Assembly: GCA_964518905.1 (NCBI GenBank)
Contig: CAZFJL010000011.1
Span: 1 to 64,000, forward strand
DNA from: RDYZ01 sp964518905
Lineage (GTDB): Bacteria > Cyanobacteriota > Cyanobacteriia > Cyanobacteriales > Geitlerinemataceae
Direction of reading: 5' to 3'
DNA: 64,000 nt
Positions 51,906 to 60,493 of this stretch are shown here, piece by piece; the stretch's first letter is position 1; each line of letters starts with the position of its first letter. The position numbers were made by a program, and so were the translations under genes. The notes beneath the pieces were generated by a model, which ran no database searches, had not been told where the DNA came from, and was given only the letters and a program-made list of their open reading frames with translations.

Positions 51906-52116
51906 GAACTCAGGGGGTCGCGTGATGGGGTGTGCGGGACTTTCCTGATAGTAACAAACGCGAGACGGGGATCGCGATCGCGACCCCCTAAAGATTGGAT
52001 GGAAAAGATTGGATGGATTGGGGGATTGAGCTTTAGCCAGGGTTTGGATTGCTAAAGCCCAATCCGTCGTTGCGAGGTTCAAGATATTCAAGTCCGTATC
52101 AATCGGTAGGCACAGC

Positions 52117-52431
52117 CTAAACGTCATAGATGCGGGCTTCCGGAGCACTGGGATTTTCTTGGCAGTAGATTTGAAACGCGGTCAAACGCTCAACACGTTG
52201 ATCGGCTTTCATCGCCAAGATCTCCTCGACGGCATCCCAGGCCGCAGCGGTGGCGGGGGTACACGGGCCGTACAGTGCGGTCAAACGGCGGGCGTGCTCA
52301 CGTGAAGCGCGTAGCTCAGAGTCGATCGAGCGGCTGCGGCTCAAGGGACGGCGGGGGGTCACTTCGATGGTGTTCGCAGTGTTGGTGGGAGCGGTCGTCG
52401 AGGACTGGGGGAAGAGGCGCGTGATAGACAT
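52117..52431 (-). CDS. cp12: CP12-like protein lacking most redox cysteines
   Basis: CP12 is a small disordered protein that binds GAPDH and phosphoribulokinase in the dark when its two cysteine pairs are oxidised, switching off the Calvin cycle. This 104-residue protein has the core AAAWDAVEEI and the C-terminal YCQENPSAPEARIYDV, in place of the usual YCDENPxAxECRVYDD. One C-terminal cysteine remains, but the second is Ala, and the usual N-terminal pair before AWD is absent (TALYGPCTPAT has one displaced Cys). The N-terminal ~40 residues are disordered and basic. The ATG at 52431, preceded by GAGAGAG, was chosen over an in-frame start at 52509. The CP12 family call is firm; the redox function is doubtful. 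Confidence 0.85.
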   Translation of the reverse strand: MSITRLFPQSSTTAPTNTANTIEVTPRRPLSRSRSIDSELRASREHARRLTALYGPCTPATAAAWDAVEEILAMKADQRVERLTAFQIYCQENPSAPEARIYDV

Positions 52432-52605
52432 GATTTGCTCTCTCGGTTTCGAGAGGTGTTCTTGTTGCTCATATCTTAAACTGATAAGTCGGGGAAAGTA
52501 AAATAACAAAAACTTATATAAATAAGTCAGAAAAACTTACAGGCACGACATACGCCAAACGGGTTAGCAGTCCGACGTCTCACACTGCTCTGATCCAAAA
52601 TCTGT

Positions 52606-54051
52606 TTACGTAAACGAAAAGGTTGCGTGGGTTAGCGGCGAGCCTTTCCGCGAAAACGTTTCGACCGTGATTCCCAGTAGCGATGCTGTGACCCGCGTGA
52701 AATTGTCATCCCGCACGATCGGCGTGTGAACCTCCACCTGGTAATGCGTCGGCGCATGGGTGACGATCGCGCCTTCCATCTGAAACTCGGTGTACTTGCG
52801 ATCGGGGTACGGCCAGAAAAACGCCGACGAAATCAGCGAGATCACTCGAAATTCGCGATCGTGGTCGCAGGACAAACTTGCCGATAGCGAACAGTGAACA
52901 TCTCCCGATAAAAACACCACCCGCCGAATTTGCCGCTCACGAATCCACTCCAGTAGCTCATCGCGCTGCTCGATAAATCCGCTCCATTTATCATCGCTGG
53001 GCTCCACAGCATCCGGGAAAAACGGAACCGCTGACCCGATAAATTTCACCGCGTCCGCCCCATCCGCGAGCCATGCTTTTAGGGCTTTCATTTGCGGTGG
53101 TGAGATCAGTTCGAGCCGATCGGGGTGATCGATCTGGCGCTCGGTGCGCGTATCGGTCATGAAAAAATCGCAGCAGCCATCGCGAAAGCTGTACCACAAT
53201 TTCGTCGGGGTTCCGGTGATGCGTGTTTCGTCAGAGTTGAGGTCGAAAAGTGGGCTATGGCTGGCTTGGTAGGTGAGGTAGCTGTGCAGGGCGACGGGGT
53301 AGAGGGTGACGCGATCGCCGTCGTTGGCTTTGTGTGGCCAGTTGTCTTCGATTTCGTGGTCGTCGAGCGTCATGTAGGTGGGGACGCGGGACATGAGCGA
53401 TCGCTGGTGGGGCTGGGTGAAGTGATCGCGGTAGCGGGCGAAAAATTGCGATAGTTTCGTATCGGGGTCAAAGGCGTTGAGGTCGTCGGCGTAGATTTGG
53501 TCGCCTAACATCAGGAGCGCATCGGTCTCGATTCCGGCGTCGATTTGTTCGCCGATCGCCCGAAAGGTTTTATCGCCGCGATCGTCCCACAGGGATTGCC
53601 CGAGCAGCTTGAGCAGGTAGCGACAGGAGCCGAAGATAAATGATCGCATCTGGCTGCGATCGCGGCTCGCCGTCCGAAACTGATAGGTTTCCACCTGCGA
53701 CCAATCCAGGGAAATCCGCTGACGATCGCGCTCGGTGGCGTAGAACCAGCCGATTTGATACTCGTATTCCGTCACGGCTTCGAGATCGGTAAACGCGGCG
53801 ATGCCCGTCCAGTCAAAATGCGACTGCATCGGGAAGCAGCGCGGCGAACCGTAGTGGCTATCACCCCGACGCCGGAGACGAGCCACCCCCGAACACTGTT
53901 GGGGCGCGGTAGTCCGAAATAGCGTTTGCCAGCGATGCCACCAGTATTGCCACCCGGTTGCCGCTAGACGATCGCCACGGCCAAACAAGCGAACACTGGC
54001 GGGGGTCACCGATCCGACGATCGGGCCGACGGTTAGCGATCGGACTTGCAT
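52606..54051 (-). CDS. PhoD-like alkaline phosphatase family protein
   Basis: A 481-residue metallophosphatase of the PhoD superfamily. The metal-ligand motifs are FIFGSCRYLL, ALLMLGDQIYADDL, TYMTLDDHEIEDNWPHK and VVFLSGDVHCSLSAS. PhoD enzymes are calcium- and iron-dependent phosphodiesterases or phosphatases used under phosphate stress; this one lacks a Tat signal peptide and so may be cytoplasmic. The ATG at 54051 begins MQVRSLTVGPIVGSVTPASV, the N-terminal beta domain of the family. A regulatory PHO box was not identified. It is the gene next to hsdR, in the same orientation, but separated by 188 bp with tandem repeats. Confidence 0.9.
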   Translation of the reverse strand: MQVRSLTVGPIVGSVTPASVRLFGRGDRLAATGWQYWWHRWQTLFRTTAPQQCSGVARLRRRGDSHYGSPRCFPMQSHFDWTGIAAFTDLEAVTEYEYQIGWFYATERDRQRISLDWSQVETYQFRTASRDRSQMRSFIFGSCRYLLKLLGQSLWDDRGDKTFRAIGEQIDAGIETDALLMLGDQIYADDLNAFDPDTKLSQFFARYRDHFTQPHQRSLMSRVPTYMTLDDHEIEDNWPHKANDGDRVTLYPVALHSYLTYQASHSPLFDLNSDETRITGTPTKLWYSFRDGCCDFFMTDTRTERQIDHPDRLELISPPQMKALKAWLADGADAVKFIGSAVPFFPDAVEPSDDKWSGFIEQRDELLEWIRERQIRRVVFLSGDVHCSLSASLSCDHDREFRVISLISSAFFWPYPDRKYTEFQMEGAIVTHAPTHYQVEVHTPIVRDDNFTRVTASLLGITVETFSRKGSPLTHATFSFT

Positions 54052-54124
54052 GGTGAGGCTCCTAGGGTGGCAGACGGCAAAATCTCAACGCCCATCATAT
54101 GGGAATCCTTGCGATTGCAAGTTT

Positions 54125-54166
54125 GACTTTTATGAATGGACTTTTATGAATGGACTTTTATGAATG
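54125..54166. repeat. Three 14-bp perfect tandem repeats
   Basis: GACTTTTATGAATG occurs three times without gaps (54125-54138, 54139-54152, 54153-54166) between the PhoD-like gene start and the hsdR stop codon. Each unit contains an ATG on the plus strand and CATTCATAAAAG on the minus. Such repeats can vary in number and may affect expression of the leftward PhoD-like gene. Confidence 0.85.
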
Positions 54167-54239
54167 AACGATGAACCAATACTGATCTCGGATGTTTTTC
54201 TAGGGCGTAGTGATAATTTATGGGGAATTCACGGGGAAT

Positions 54240-57200
54240 TTATAGGGGATTTACCTCAGATTCCGTCAATAGCTTGGCCTGTTCTAGCACCAGCTCGATC
54301 GCTAATGCGGCCATATCCGGCGGATAGCCATATTTTTTCAGTAAGCGCTTCACCATCACCTTCATTCGCGCTCGGACGCTTTCTTTTAAGTTCCAGTCGA
54401 TCGAGGCATTTTTCTTGATCCGTTCAGTCAGCACTAGCGCTAACTCTCGCAAGCCCTCAATGCCCATCACCGCGACAGCGCTGTCGTTCTGTGCCAGGGC
54501 GTCATAAAAGGCTAGCTCGTAAGGCGCGAGTCCTAGTTCTTCACCGCGTCGATCGGCTGCTTGGATCTCCTGGGACATGGCGATCAGTTCTTCGATCACG
54601 TCCGCAACTTCGATCGCCTGGTTGTGATAGCGTCGCAGGGCATCGTCGAGCATGTCAGCCAGCGTGCGGCTTTGGACGATGTTGGTCTGGCGACGACTGC
54701 GGATTTCGTCGTTGAGTAGTTTTTTCAGGCATTCGACGGCAAGGTTTTTGTGTTCCATGCCGCGTATGTCGGCGATAAAGTTTTCATCGAGGATCGAGAG
54801 GTCGGGGTTTTTGATGCCCGCGTCATCGAGAATATTAACGACGGTGTCGGTCACGAGGGCTTGATCGACCACCTGGCGGACGGCGCTTTCGAGTTCGCGA
54901 TCACTGAGGCTGCCGTCGCTGGGTTCGAGTTTGCGGATGCTGGCCTGGATGGCCTGATAAAACGAGATGGTTTCGGCTTGGGCGATCGCTTCGGGGGCGG
55001 GGACGGCTAGGGCGTAGGCTTTCGAGAGGGCGACGACTTCGTGCAGAAAGCGATCTTTGCGGGTGGGATCGCAGGCGTAGTCGGTGGCGCGTTTGAGCAG
55101 GGCGAGTTTATCGCCGGTGGTAGCGTTGAGGTAGTCGTCGGGGTTGATCGCGCCTAAAATTTGCCGCACGATTTCGAGTTTTTCGAGCAGTAAACCGAGG
55201 GCTTTGTCGCGATCGAGGATCAGGTCGCCTTTGCCGCCGCTGTTGGCGTAGAAGTTGAGGGCTTTTTTGAGTTCGCCTGCTAGTCCCAGGTAGTCCACGA
55301 CTAAGCCGCCTTCTTTATCGAGGTAGACGCGGTTAATACGGGCGATCGCCTGCATCAGGTTATGAGCTTTGAGCGGTTTGTCGATATACATCGTGTGCAG
55401 GCAAGGCGCATCAAAGCCAGTGAGCCACATATCGCACACGATGACCAGTTCGAGTGGGTCGTCGGGATCTTTGAGGCGTTGGGCGAGGATTTGGCGATCG
55501 CGTTTGCTGGTGTGATGCCGTACGAGGTTGCCTTCATCGGAGGCGTTAGCAGTCATCACGACTTTGATTTTGCCCCGGTTGAGTTCGTCGCTGTGCCAGC
55601 CGTCAGGCAGGGCGGCGATCAGTTCGTCGTAGAGGTTGGCGGCGATACGGCGGCTCATGGTGACGATCATCGCTTTGCCGCGATTGGCGGTTTGGCGAGC
55701 GCTGAAGTGTTCGACGATATCTTTGGCGATCGCCTTGAGCCGTTCGGTCGAGCCGACGATCGCTTCGAGCCGCGTGCTTTTGGCTTTAGCTTGCTGAGTG
55801 GCGCTAAGGTCTTCGTATTCCAGGTCATCGTCGAGTTCATCGAGCAGGTCGCGCCCTTCCTGGCTTAGTTCCAGTTTGGCGAGGCGGCTTTCGTAGTAGA
55901 TCGGCACAGTTGCGCCGTCGTCTACGGCTTTGGCAATGTCGTAGATGTCGATGTAGCTGCCGAAGACTTCGGGGGTATTTTTGTCGCTGTTTTCGATCGG
56001 TGTGCCGGTAAAGCCAATGAAGGTGGCGTTAGGTAGAGCGTCGCGGATGTAGCGGGCGAAGCCGTATTTGGTTTGTTTGCCGATGATGTTGCCGGTTTCG
56101 TCTTTGAGGTCTACTTGTTTGGCGTTGAAGCCGTATTGGCTGCGGTGGGCTTCGTCGGCCAGGACGATGATATTTTCCCGATCGCTCAGTTTTGGATAGA
56201 GGGTTTCACCGTCAGCGGGGGCGAATTTTTGGATGGTGGTGAAAACGACACCACCGGATGCGACTTTCAGTAGGGTTTGTAGGGTGGCGCGATCGTTGGC
56301 TTGCTGTGGCTCTTGGCGCAGGAGCTGGCGGCAACTGGCGAAGGTATCGAAGAGTTGGTCGTCAAGGTCGTTACGATCGGTCAAGATCACGACGGTGGGA
56401 TTTTTCAGAGGGTCGCTGACGACGAGTTTTCCAGCGAGGAAGACCATCGAGAGGGATTTACCGCTGCCTTGGGTGTGCCAGATGACGCCGCCGCGCCGAT
56501 CGCTTTGGGTGGCTTGGGTGATGTTGGCGAGGGCTTTATTGACGGCGTAGTACTGGTGATAGGCGGCGATTTTCTTGATTTTGGCGATCGAGACGAGGCC
56601 GGTTTCAGGATTTTGGGTTTTGGTTTCTTCAAAGACGGTGAAGTGGCGGATCAGGTCGAGTAGGGTTGTGGGTCGGAGCATCCCATCGATCAGGGTTTCG
56701 ATTTCGGGGAGATCGCCTTCATCGTTGGGTGTCTGCCAGTGTGTGAAGCGGTTATAGTTGGCGGAAAGCGATCCGGCTTTGGCGGTGAGGCCGTCGCTGA
56801 TGATGAGTAGGGCGTTGTAGGTAAAGAGGCTGGGGATGTCGCGTTTGTAGGTTTGGAGTTGGTTATAGGCGGCGTAGGTGTCGGCTTTGGCGTCGGCGGC
56901 GTTTTTAAGTTCGATCGTGACGAGGGGGATGCCGTTAACGAACAGGATGATATCGGGTCGGCGTTGGGCGTTTTCGGTGATGGTGTATTGGTTGACGGCG
57001 AGGAATTCGTTGTTTTCGGGGTGTTGCCAGTCGATGAGCCAGATTTTTTCGCCGCGTGTTTGGCCGTCTTTTTGGTGTTCGATGGTGATGCCATCGGTGA
57101 GGTATTGGTGGGCGGTTTGGTTGTTGGTGATAAGTTCGGGGCTGGTGATGGTTTTGAGTTGATGGAGAGCTTGTTGTTGGACGGTGGGCGGTAAGTCTGG

Positions 57201-57377
57201 ATTTATTCGTCTAATTGCACGTTCAAGCGTCTTAGATAGCAAGACTTCACCATAAGAGCTTCTTTCTTCGGACGTAGAGCTGGGGGAAATGCTTCCTCCA
57301 TGTATGTACTCATACCCCAAACGACGCAATATTTTTAAGACAAAGTCTTCTATTTGCGCTTCAGTCAATTTCTTCAT
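54240..57377 (-). CDS. hsdR: Type I restriction-modification endonuclease subunit HsdR
   Basis: HsdR is the motor and nuclease subunit of the type I complex HsdR2M2S. The 1045-residue protein has the N-terminal nuclease domain with D/ExK motif in RRPDIILFVNGIPLVTIELKN, followed by helicase motifs: Walker A IWHTQGSGKSLSM, DEAH box VLADEAHRSQYG, motif III GFTGTPI and motif VI ARINRVY. The C-terminal region is helical and binds HsdM. The ATG at 57377 (MKKLTEAQIEDFVLKILRRLGY) overlaps the upstream HEPN/Abi gene by 17 nt, suggesting translational coupling. Both ends of the hsd set (hsdM, hsdS, hsdR) are in this locus and the protein appears full-length, so the system looks functional. Confidence 0.97.
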   Translation of the reverse strand: MKKLTEAQIEDFVLKILRRLGYEYIHGGSISPSSTSEERSSYGEVLLSKTLERAIRRINPDLPPTVQQQALHQLKTITSPELITNNQTAHQYLTDGITIEHQKDGQTRGEKIWLIDWQHPENNEFLAVNQYTITENAQRRPDIILFVNGIPLVTIELKNAADAKADTYAAYNQLQTYKRDIPSLFTYNALLIISDGLTAKAGSLSANYNRFTHWQTPNDEGDLPEIETLIDGMLRPTTLLDLIRHFTVFEETKTQNPETGLVSIAKIKKIAAYHQYYAVNKALANITQATQSDRRGGVIWHTQGSGKSLSMVFLAGKLVVSDPLKNPTVVILTDRNDLDDQLFDTFASCRQLLRQEPQQANDRATLQTLLKVASGGVVFTTIQKFAPADGETLYPKLSDRENIIVLADEAHRSQYGFNAKQVDLKDETGNIIGKQTKYGFARYIRDALPNATFIGFTGTPIENSDKNTPEVFGSYIDIYDIAKAVDDGATVPIYYESRLAKLELSQEGRDLLDELDDDLEYEDLSATQQAKAKSTRLEAIVGSTERLKAIAKDIVEHFSARQTANRGKAMIVTMSRRIAANLYDELIAALPDGWHSDELNRGKIKVVMTANASDEGNLVRHHTSKRDRQILAQRLKDPDDPLELVIVCDMWLTGFDAPCLHTMYIDKPLKAHNLMQAIARINRVYLDKEGGLVVDYLGLAGELKKALNFYANSGGKGDLILDRDKALGLLLEKLEIVRQILGAINPDDYLNATTGDKLALLKRATDYACDPTRKDRFLHEVVALSKAYALAVPAPEAIAQAETISFYQAIQASIRKLEPSDGSLSDRELESAVRQVVDQALVTDTVVNILDDAGIKNPDLSILDENFIADIRGMEHKNLAVECLKKLLNDEIRSRRQTNIVQSRTLADMLDDALRRYHNQAIEVADVIEELIAMSQEIQAADRRGEELGLAPYELAFYDALAQNDSAVAVMGIEGLRELALVLTERIKKNASIDWNLKESVRARMKVMVKRLLKKYGYPPDMAALAIELVLEQAKLLTESEVNPL

Positions 57378-58038
57378 CTTTGCTTAAGTACTTTTGGTAC
57401 TCTCCTTGGTAAGCGATCAAATCTGTAAATAAGGCAACACTTGCCATTATAGGAACGTCGGCAACAATAACAGTTCCATACTCTTCGTCTAACCAATCAT
57501 TAAATTCAGCGTATTTTTCGCTGTCATATTTTGCTGAATCAGTCTTGCTTATTAAAGGATATTCGATCTCGTAAAAATCAATCAAAAAGCACGCTATCGT
57601 CTCGACGGATTGCAACAGAAAAAGAGTTGATATTTCGTCTGTCTTTTCTTCATCCTCAGATTGTAAATGTCGGCCATGTGAAAAGCCATTTCTTATGCTG
57701 CCTAGATTTTGTATTGCAGTTATCAATCCACTAATAAATTTGATTTGATCATTGCTATGAAAATCTATGCTTTTTAATGCGTCCGTTGCCAGTTTTTTAA
57801 CACCTGCATTCTTAAGCTTTGATGTATCTTCCTGGTAATCCTTTACCCTCTCATAGAGTATTGTTTTGAGTATCGTTTCTATAAGACTATTAGAATTAGA
57901 TATAGCCGATCTCATATCTACTTCACATACAAGATCGATTCTATCAATAAATTTTTCTAGGGAATGCCATCTACGGTACTTGCTTGATAGTTGGCGAAGT
58001 TTTTCTAATCGATGCATTTCTAAAGAGGTGCTACTCAA
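57361..58038 (-). CDS. HEPN/abortive-infection-like protein inside the hsd operon
   Basis: A 225-residue protein with a C-terminal HEPN-like region. The sequence SIRNGFSHGRH (R116-N117-x3-H121) fits the RNxxxH motif of HEPN ribonucleases and of the Abi_C family of abortive infection proteins (usually RNxxGxxHG). The N-terminal part is helical, including SLIETILKTILYER. It is AT-rich compared with hsdR, which it overlaps by 17 nt. It lies where T4-type restriction operons sometimes carry anticodon nucleases such as PrrC, so a role as a back-up toxin when restriction is blocked is a reasonable guess. The ATG at 58038 is the natural start. No activity can be proven here. Confidence 0.75.
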   Translation of the reverse strand: MSSTSLEMHRLEKLRQLSSKYRRWHSLEKFIDRIDLVCEVDMRSAISNSNSLIETILKTILYERVKDYQEDTSKLKNAGVKKLATDALKSIDFHSNDQIKFISGLITAIQNLGSIRNGFSHGRHLQSEDEEKTDEISTLFLLQSVETIACFLIDFYEIEYPLISKTDSAKYDSEKYAEFNDWLDEEYGTVIVADVPIMASVALFTDLIAYQGEYQKYLSKDEEID

Positions 58039-58308
58039 AATGATAAATATGCGTTAGGGGGCTGATTGACTGATAAAAAGCTAAAATTCTTACGTCATAG
58101 CCATTTAAGCCTTATCAGGACATCATTTTTTGCCGTCGGCGACCAGCCCTATGGTCAGCTTGTAGTCAGATTGGTTACTTCCTGACAGATTCGAGCTTTG
58201 TAGAGAATATTTAGATTAACGTACAAGCATAATAACAGGCTCGAACGTCTGCTGAAGACCGCTACAATTCTTACTGTGCAAGAGTTTCATTTTTGTCAGT
58301 CAATCAGA
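58039..58308. other. 270-bp gap between hsdS and the HEPN/Abi gene
   Basis: No supported gene. This is the longest gap in the defence locus and is AT-rich. It may contain a separate promoter for the HEPN/Abi-hsdR pair. No clear hairpin was recognised. Confidence 0.4.
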
Positions 58309-59616
58309 TTAGGGGGTTATACGGAGTTGGCCGTTCATGAGTTTGGGTAGGAGGGTGTCGCGGGTTTTTGTCAGAATTTGGATTTGCTTTTCGTTGACTA
58401 AAATCTTGTCAAATAAACTTTGTGAGAGTTCCGTAAACTCAGAAATAAAGTGCGAGGTTGGCAAGACAAGCTCCATCTCTCGTAAAATCCCCGTATTTAA
58501 GTTCTTTTGAACACTACCATCTGCGTATTGAAGCAAAAAATTTATCTTGAAAATCAAAGCAAAGAATAAGAAATTTCTTGTTATATTTTTGTAATCTTTA
58601 AAAGATAGCCATCCATCATGTATGCACCCTTCGAGATTTAATATCATAGGGACGCCTATCGTCGCACTATTGGAGAGAATTAAATCCCCTTTTTTTAATA
58701 GCCTTGTAAAAGGCAAGGCCGCCTCTGTACAGTGTTCTTTTGTCTCACTTAAATAGATCGAACTAGATCTAGTAGCATCAGCAATCTTTATCCAAGGAAT
58801 ATGTCCACCTTCAAAAAAAACTGGACTGCTAATTGGTCGAGGAGATGATCCTCTGAATATGGTGCAAAGATTCCCCAAAATCTCTACTCGCCAACCTTCG
58901 GGAATTTCACCGAGTTCTGAGGGTTGCATTGCGCCGCCGGAAGATTTGTAGGGTTGACCGTCGGGGCTGGGCTTGCCTTGGGCGAAGTCGTAGGGAAACT
59001 CGAAGTCGATAAACCAGCGTTTAAAGAGGGTTTGCGCGATCGCTTCTAGGGTTTCGTTTTGTTTGCGGAGATTTTCGATCTTGCGATCGAGGCACGAGAG
59101 GACAGCCGCGATCGATTTTTGTTCTTCGATTGGAGGTAGTAAAACTTCAATATTCCGAAGAGATGTTAGGGGTGTAGCGATTCCGGGAGTTCCAACTTGA
59201 GATGCGTTCTGTAAAAGTTTCTTTCTACCCAATCTAGATCTGAAAAAATAATATAGAAATTTTGGATTTACTATTCTTTTGTTGCATGTCAGCTTCATTA
59301 AGCTTGTAGAAATGACGTATTTCTCAAATAGTGATCCTTGTACAAGTCCAACCTCTCCGATATTTCCACGATGGGGAAACACTAGATCATTTTCGTAAAC
59401 TTGACTCGATCCAAGCTCAACTGCTTTATCCTCTGAGATAAAGACGAACTCCCCAAAGAATCCTGGGTGATCAGGTATATTATTGCCACGAATAACAGGA
59501 ACTCCTTTTTTTACATAGCAATCACGTTTCATTCGAGAGCCAAATGGGCCAATAGCAAGTGCTGTTTTATTGTGTCCTTTCAATTTGTCGATGGTGTGAA
59601 GATTCCAGTTATTCAT
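58309..59616 (-). CDS. hsdS: Type I restriction-modification specificity subunit HsdS
   Basis: HsdS selects the DNA target of the type I enzyme. The 435-residue protein has two target recognition domains, about residues 1-170 and 230-410, separated by the conserved central repeat that begins VLLPPIEEQKSIAAVLSCLD and continues with LRKQNETLEAIAQTLFKRWF, then GEIPEGWRVEILGNL. The end (TKTRDTLLPKLMNGQLRI) is the usual distal conserved region. The TRD parts are AT-rich and variable, the conserved parts GC-rich, as is typical for shuffled HsdS. It is transcribed in the same direction as hsdM and hsdR. The recognition sequence cannot be read from the protein. Confidence 0.93.
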   Translation of the reverse strand: MNNWNLHTIDKLKGHNKTALAIGPFGSRMKRDCYVKKGVPVIRGNNIPDHPGFFGEFVFISEDKAVELGSSQVYENDLVFPHRGNIGEVGLVQGSLFEKYVISTSLMKLTCNKRIVNPKFLYYFFRSRLGRKKLLQNASQVGTPGIATPLTSLRNIEVLLPPIEEQKSIAAVLSCLDRKIENLRKQNETLEAIAQTLFKRWFIDFEFPYDFAQGKPSPDGQPYKSSGGAMQPSELGEIPEGWRVEILGNLCTIFRGSSPRPISSPVFFEGGHIPWIKIADATRSSSIYLSETKEHCTEAALPFTRLLKKGDLILSNSATIGVPMILNLEGCIHDGWLSFKDYKNITRNFLFFALIFKINFLLQYADGSVQKNLNTGILREMELVLPTSHFISEFTELSQSLFDKILVNEKQIQILTKTRDTLLPKLMNGQLRITP

Positions 59617-59641
59617 ATTTATAATTCGATGTTTTTAAGTT

Positions 59642-59662
59642 GTAGGGTGGGCATCGCCCACC
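59642..59662. repeat. Short copy of the GTAGGGTGGGCA repeat
   Basis: GTAGGGTGGGCATCGCCCACC is a half copy of the palindromic repeat at 6155-6226 and 27628-27699. It is immediately 3' of the truncated mntA fragment and may have been involved in its truncation. Confidence 0.6.
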
Positions 59663-59686
59663 ATTCGATTAATTTTGAATTTTGGA

Positions 59687-59818
59687 CTATATCCCAGGAA
59701 ACACGCGATCGATATCACTCTCCCGCCTCTCCTCACCCCGCACCACCGAACCAAACACCCGGACATTAAACGCCCCGTGCTTGTCTGCGATTTCGAGAAT
59801 GCGATCGCGCCTTGCCAT
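59687..59818 (-). pseudogene. Truncated MNT-domain nucleotidyltransferase remnant
   Basis: A 43-codon remnant of an mntA gene: it encodes RRDRILEIADKHGAFNV and the catalytic GSVVRGEERRESDID, then stops after RVFPGI. The first part is almost identical in DNA to the copy at 60200-60493. The second part matches the copy at 60831-61127, but with an exact 24-nt loss between two ATCGATATCA direct repeats (seen at 60969-60978 and 60993-61002 in the intact copy; single copy at 59708-59717 here). The loss removes FLIDYDID, and a second deletion and a new stop follow. It is thus a chimeric, decayed third MNT copy; a start further upstream (59887) would overlap hepT. Confidence 0.8.
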
Positions 59819-59861
59819 CAACACCCCATTTTGACTTGGTGAGCAATCCCCACCCTGAAAA

Positions 59862-60203
59862 CTAAATTCGTTCTCGCATCGCCTCAACCTCCCGCCTCAA
59901 AATAGGCAAATCATTACAAATCGCCTCCCAAACACGACTCAAACTAACCCCACCTAAATAATCATGCACTAAAACATTCCGAAAACCCGCCAACGCCCGC
60001 CAATCCACCGCCGGAATATCCCGCTTCAACCCATCCGACAACCGCTGCGTAGACTCCGCCATAATCTGCAAGCGCCGCAATACTGCATCTTGAACCAACG
60101 AATTATTAAAAAAATCCGCCTCGCCCTGCACCGTATAACTCTGCACCGCCTCGATACACTCCAAAATATGCTCCAGATAAATTAAATCCTTCTCTTGACT
60201 CAT
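59862..60203 (-). CDS. hepT: HEPN toxin HepT (first pair)
   Basis: A 113-residue HEPN-domain toxin of the MNT/HEPN type VII toxin-antitoxin family. HepT acts as a ribonuclease that is neutralised when MntA adds AMP to its conserved tyrosine. The motif R75-N-x3-H80-x-Y82 (FRNVLVHDY) is intact, so both catalytic and modified residues are present. Its ATG overlaps the mntA stop by 4 nt (ATGA), indicating translational coupling. It lies inside the hsd operon, after the second pair. The neighbour downstream is the truncated mntA remnant. Confidence 0.93.
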   Translation of the reverse strand: MSQEKDLIYLEHILECIEAVQSYTVQGEADFFNNSLVQDAVLRRLQIMAESTQRLSDGLKRDIPAVDWRALAGFRNVLVHDYLGGVSLSRVWEAICNDLPILRREVEAMRERI

Positions 60204-60493
60204 AGCGGCACAGCCTCCGACAAAATCCGCGCCTCAAGCAACGGGCTAATCCCATCCGCCGTCAACACATCAACCCGCCGCCCCAACAAATCCTGTAAAT
60301 CCATCAACAACCCACCCGGAAACCAAGGCGTCGTCCGCTCCGGGTCGTAATCAATCAAAAAATCGATATCACTCTCCGGCGTCTCCTCACCCCGCGCCAC
60401 CGAACCAAACACCCGGACATTAAACGCCCCGTGCTTGTCTGCGATTTCGAGAATGCGATCGCGCCTGACCATCAACACCTCATCAAAAATCAT
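60200..60493 (-). CDS. mntA: MNT antitoxin MntA (first pair)
   Basis: A 97-residue minimal nucleotidyltransferase that serves as antitoxin by AMP-modifying HepT. The catalytic GSVARGEETPESDID has the GSx10DxD form (G-S and two Asp in DID), followed by FLIDYDPERTTPWFPGGLL and the third acid region GRRVDVLT. It starts at 60493, where it shares one nucleotide with the stop of the preceding hepT, and overlaps the next hepT by 4 nt. An internal ATG at 60472 is an alternative start. About 80 nt of DNA are nearly identical to the truncated remnant, and a shorter block is identical to the second mntA. Confidence 0.94.
   Translation of the reverse strand: MIFDEVLMVRRDRILEIADKHGAFNVRVFGSVARGEETPESDIDFLIDYDPERTTPWFPGGLLMDLQDLLGRRVDVLTADGISPLLEARILSEAVPL

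Noticed and set aside
54240..57377. Possibility that hsdR is a phase-variable gene controlled by the 14-bp repeats
   Set aside because: The repeats lie after the hsdR stop codon and upstream of the PhoD-like gene, so they cannot change the hsdR reading frame.
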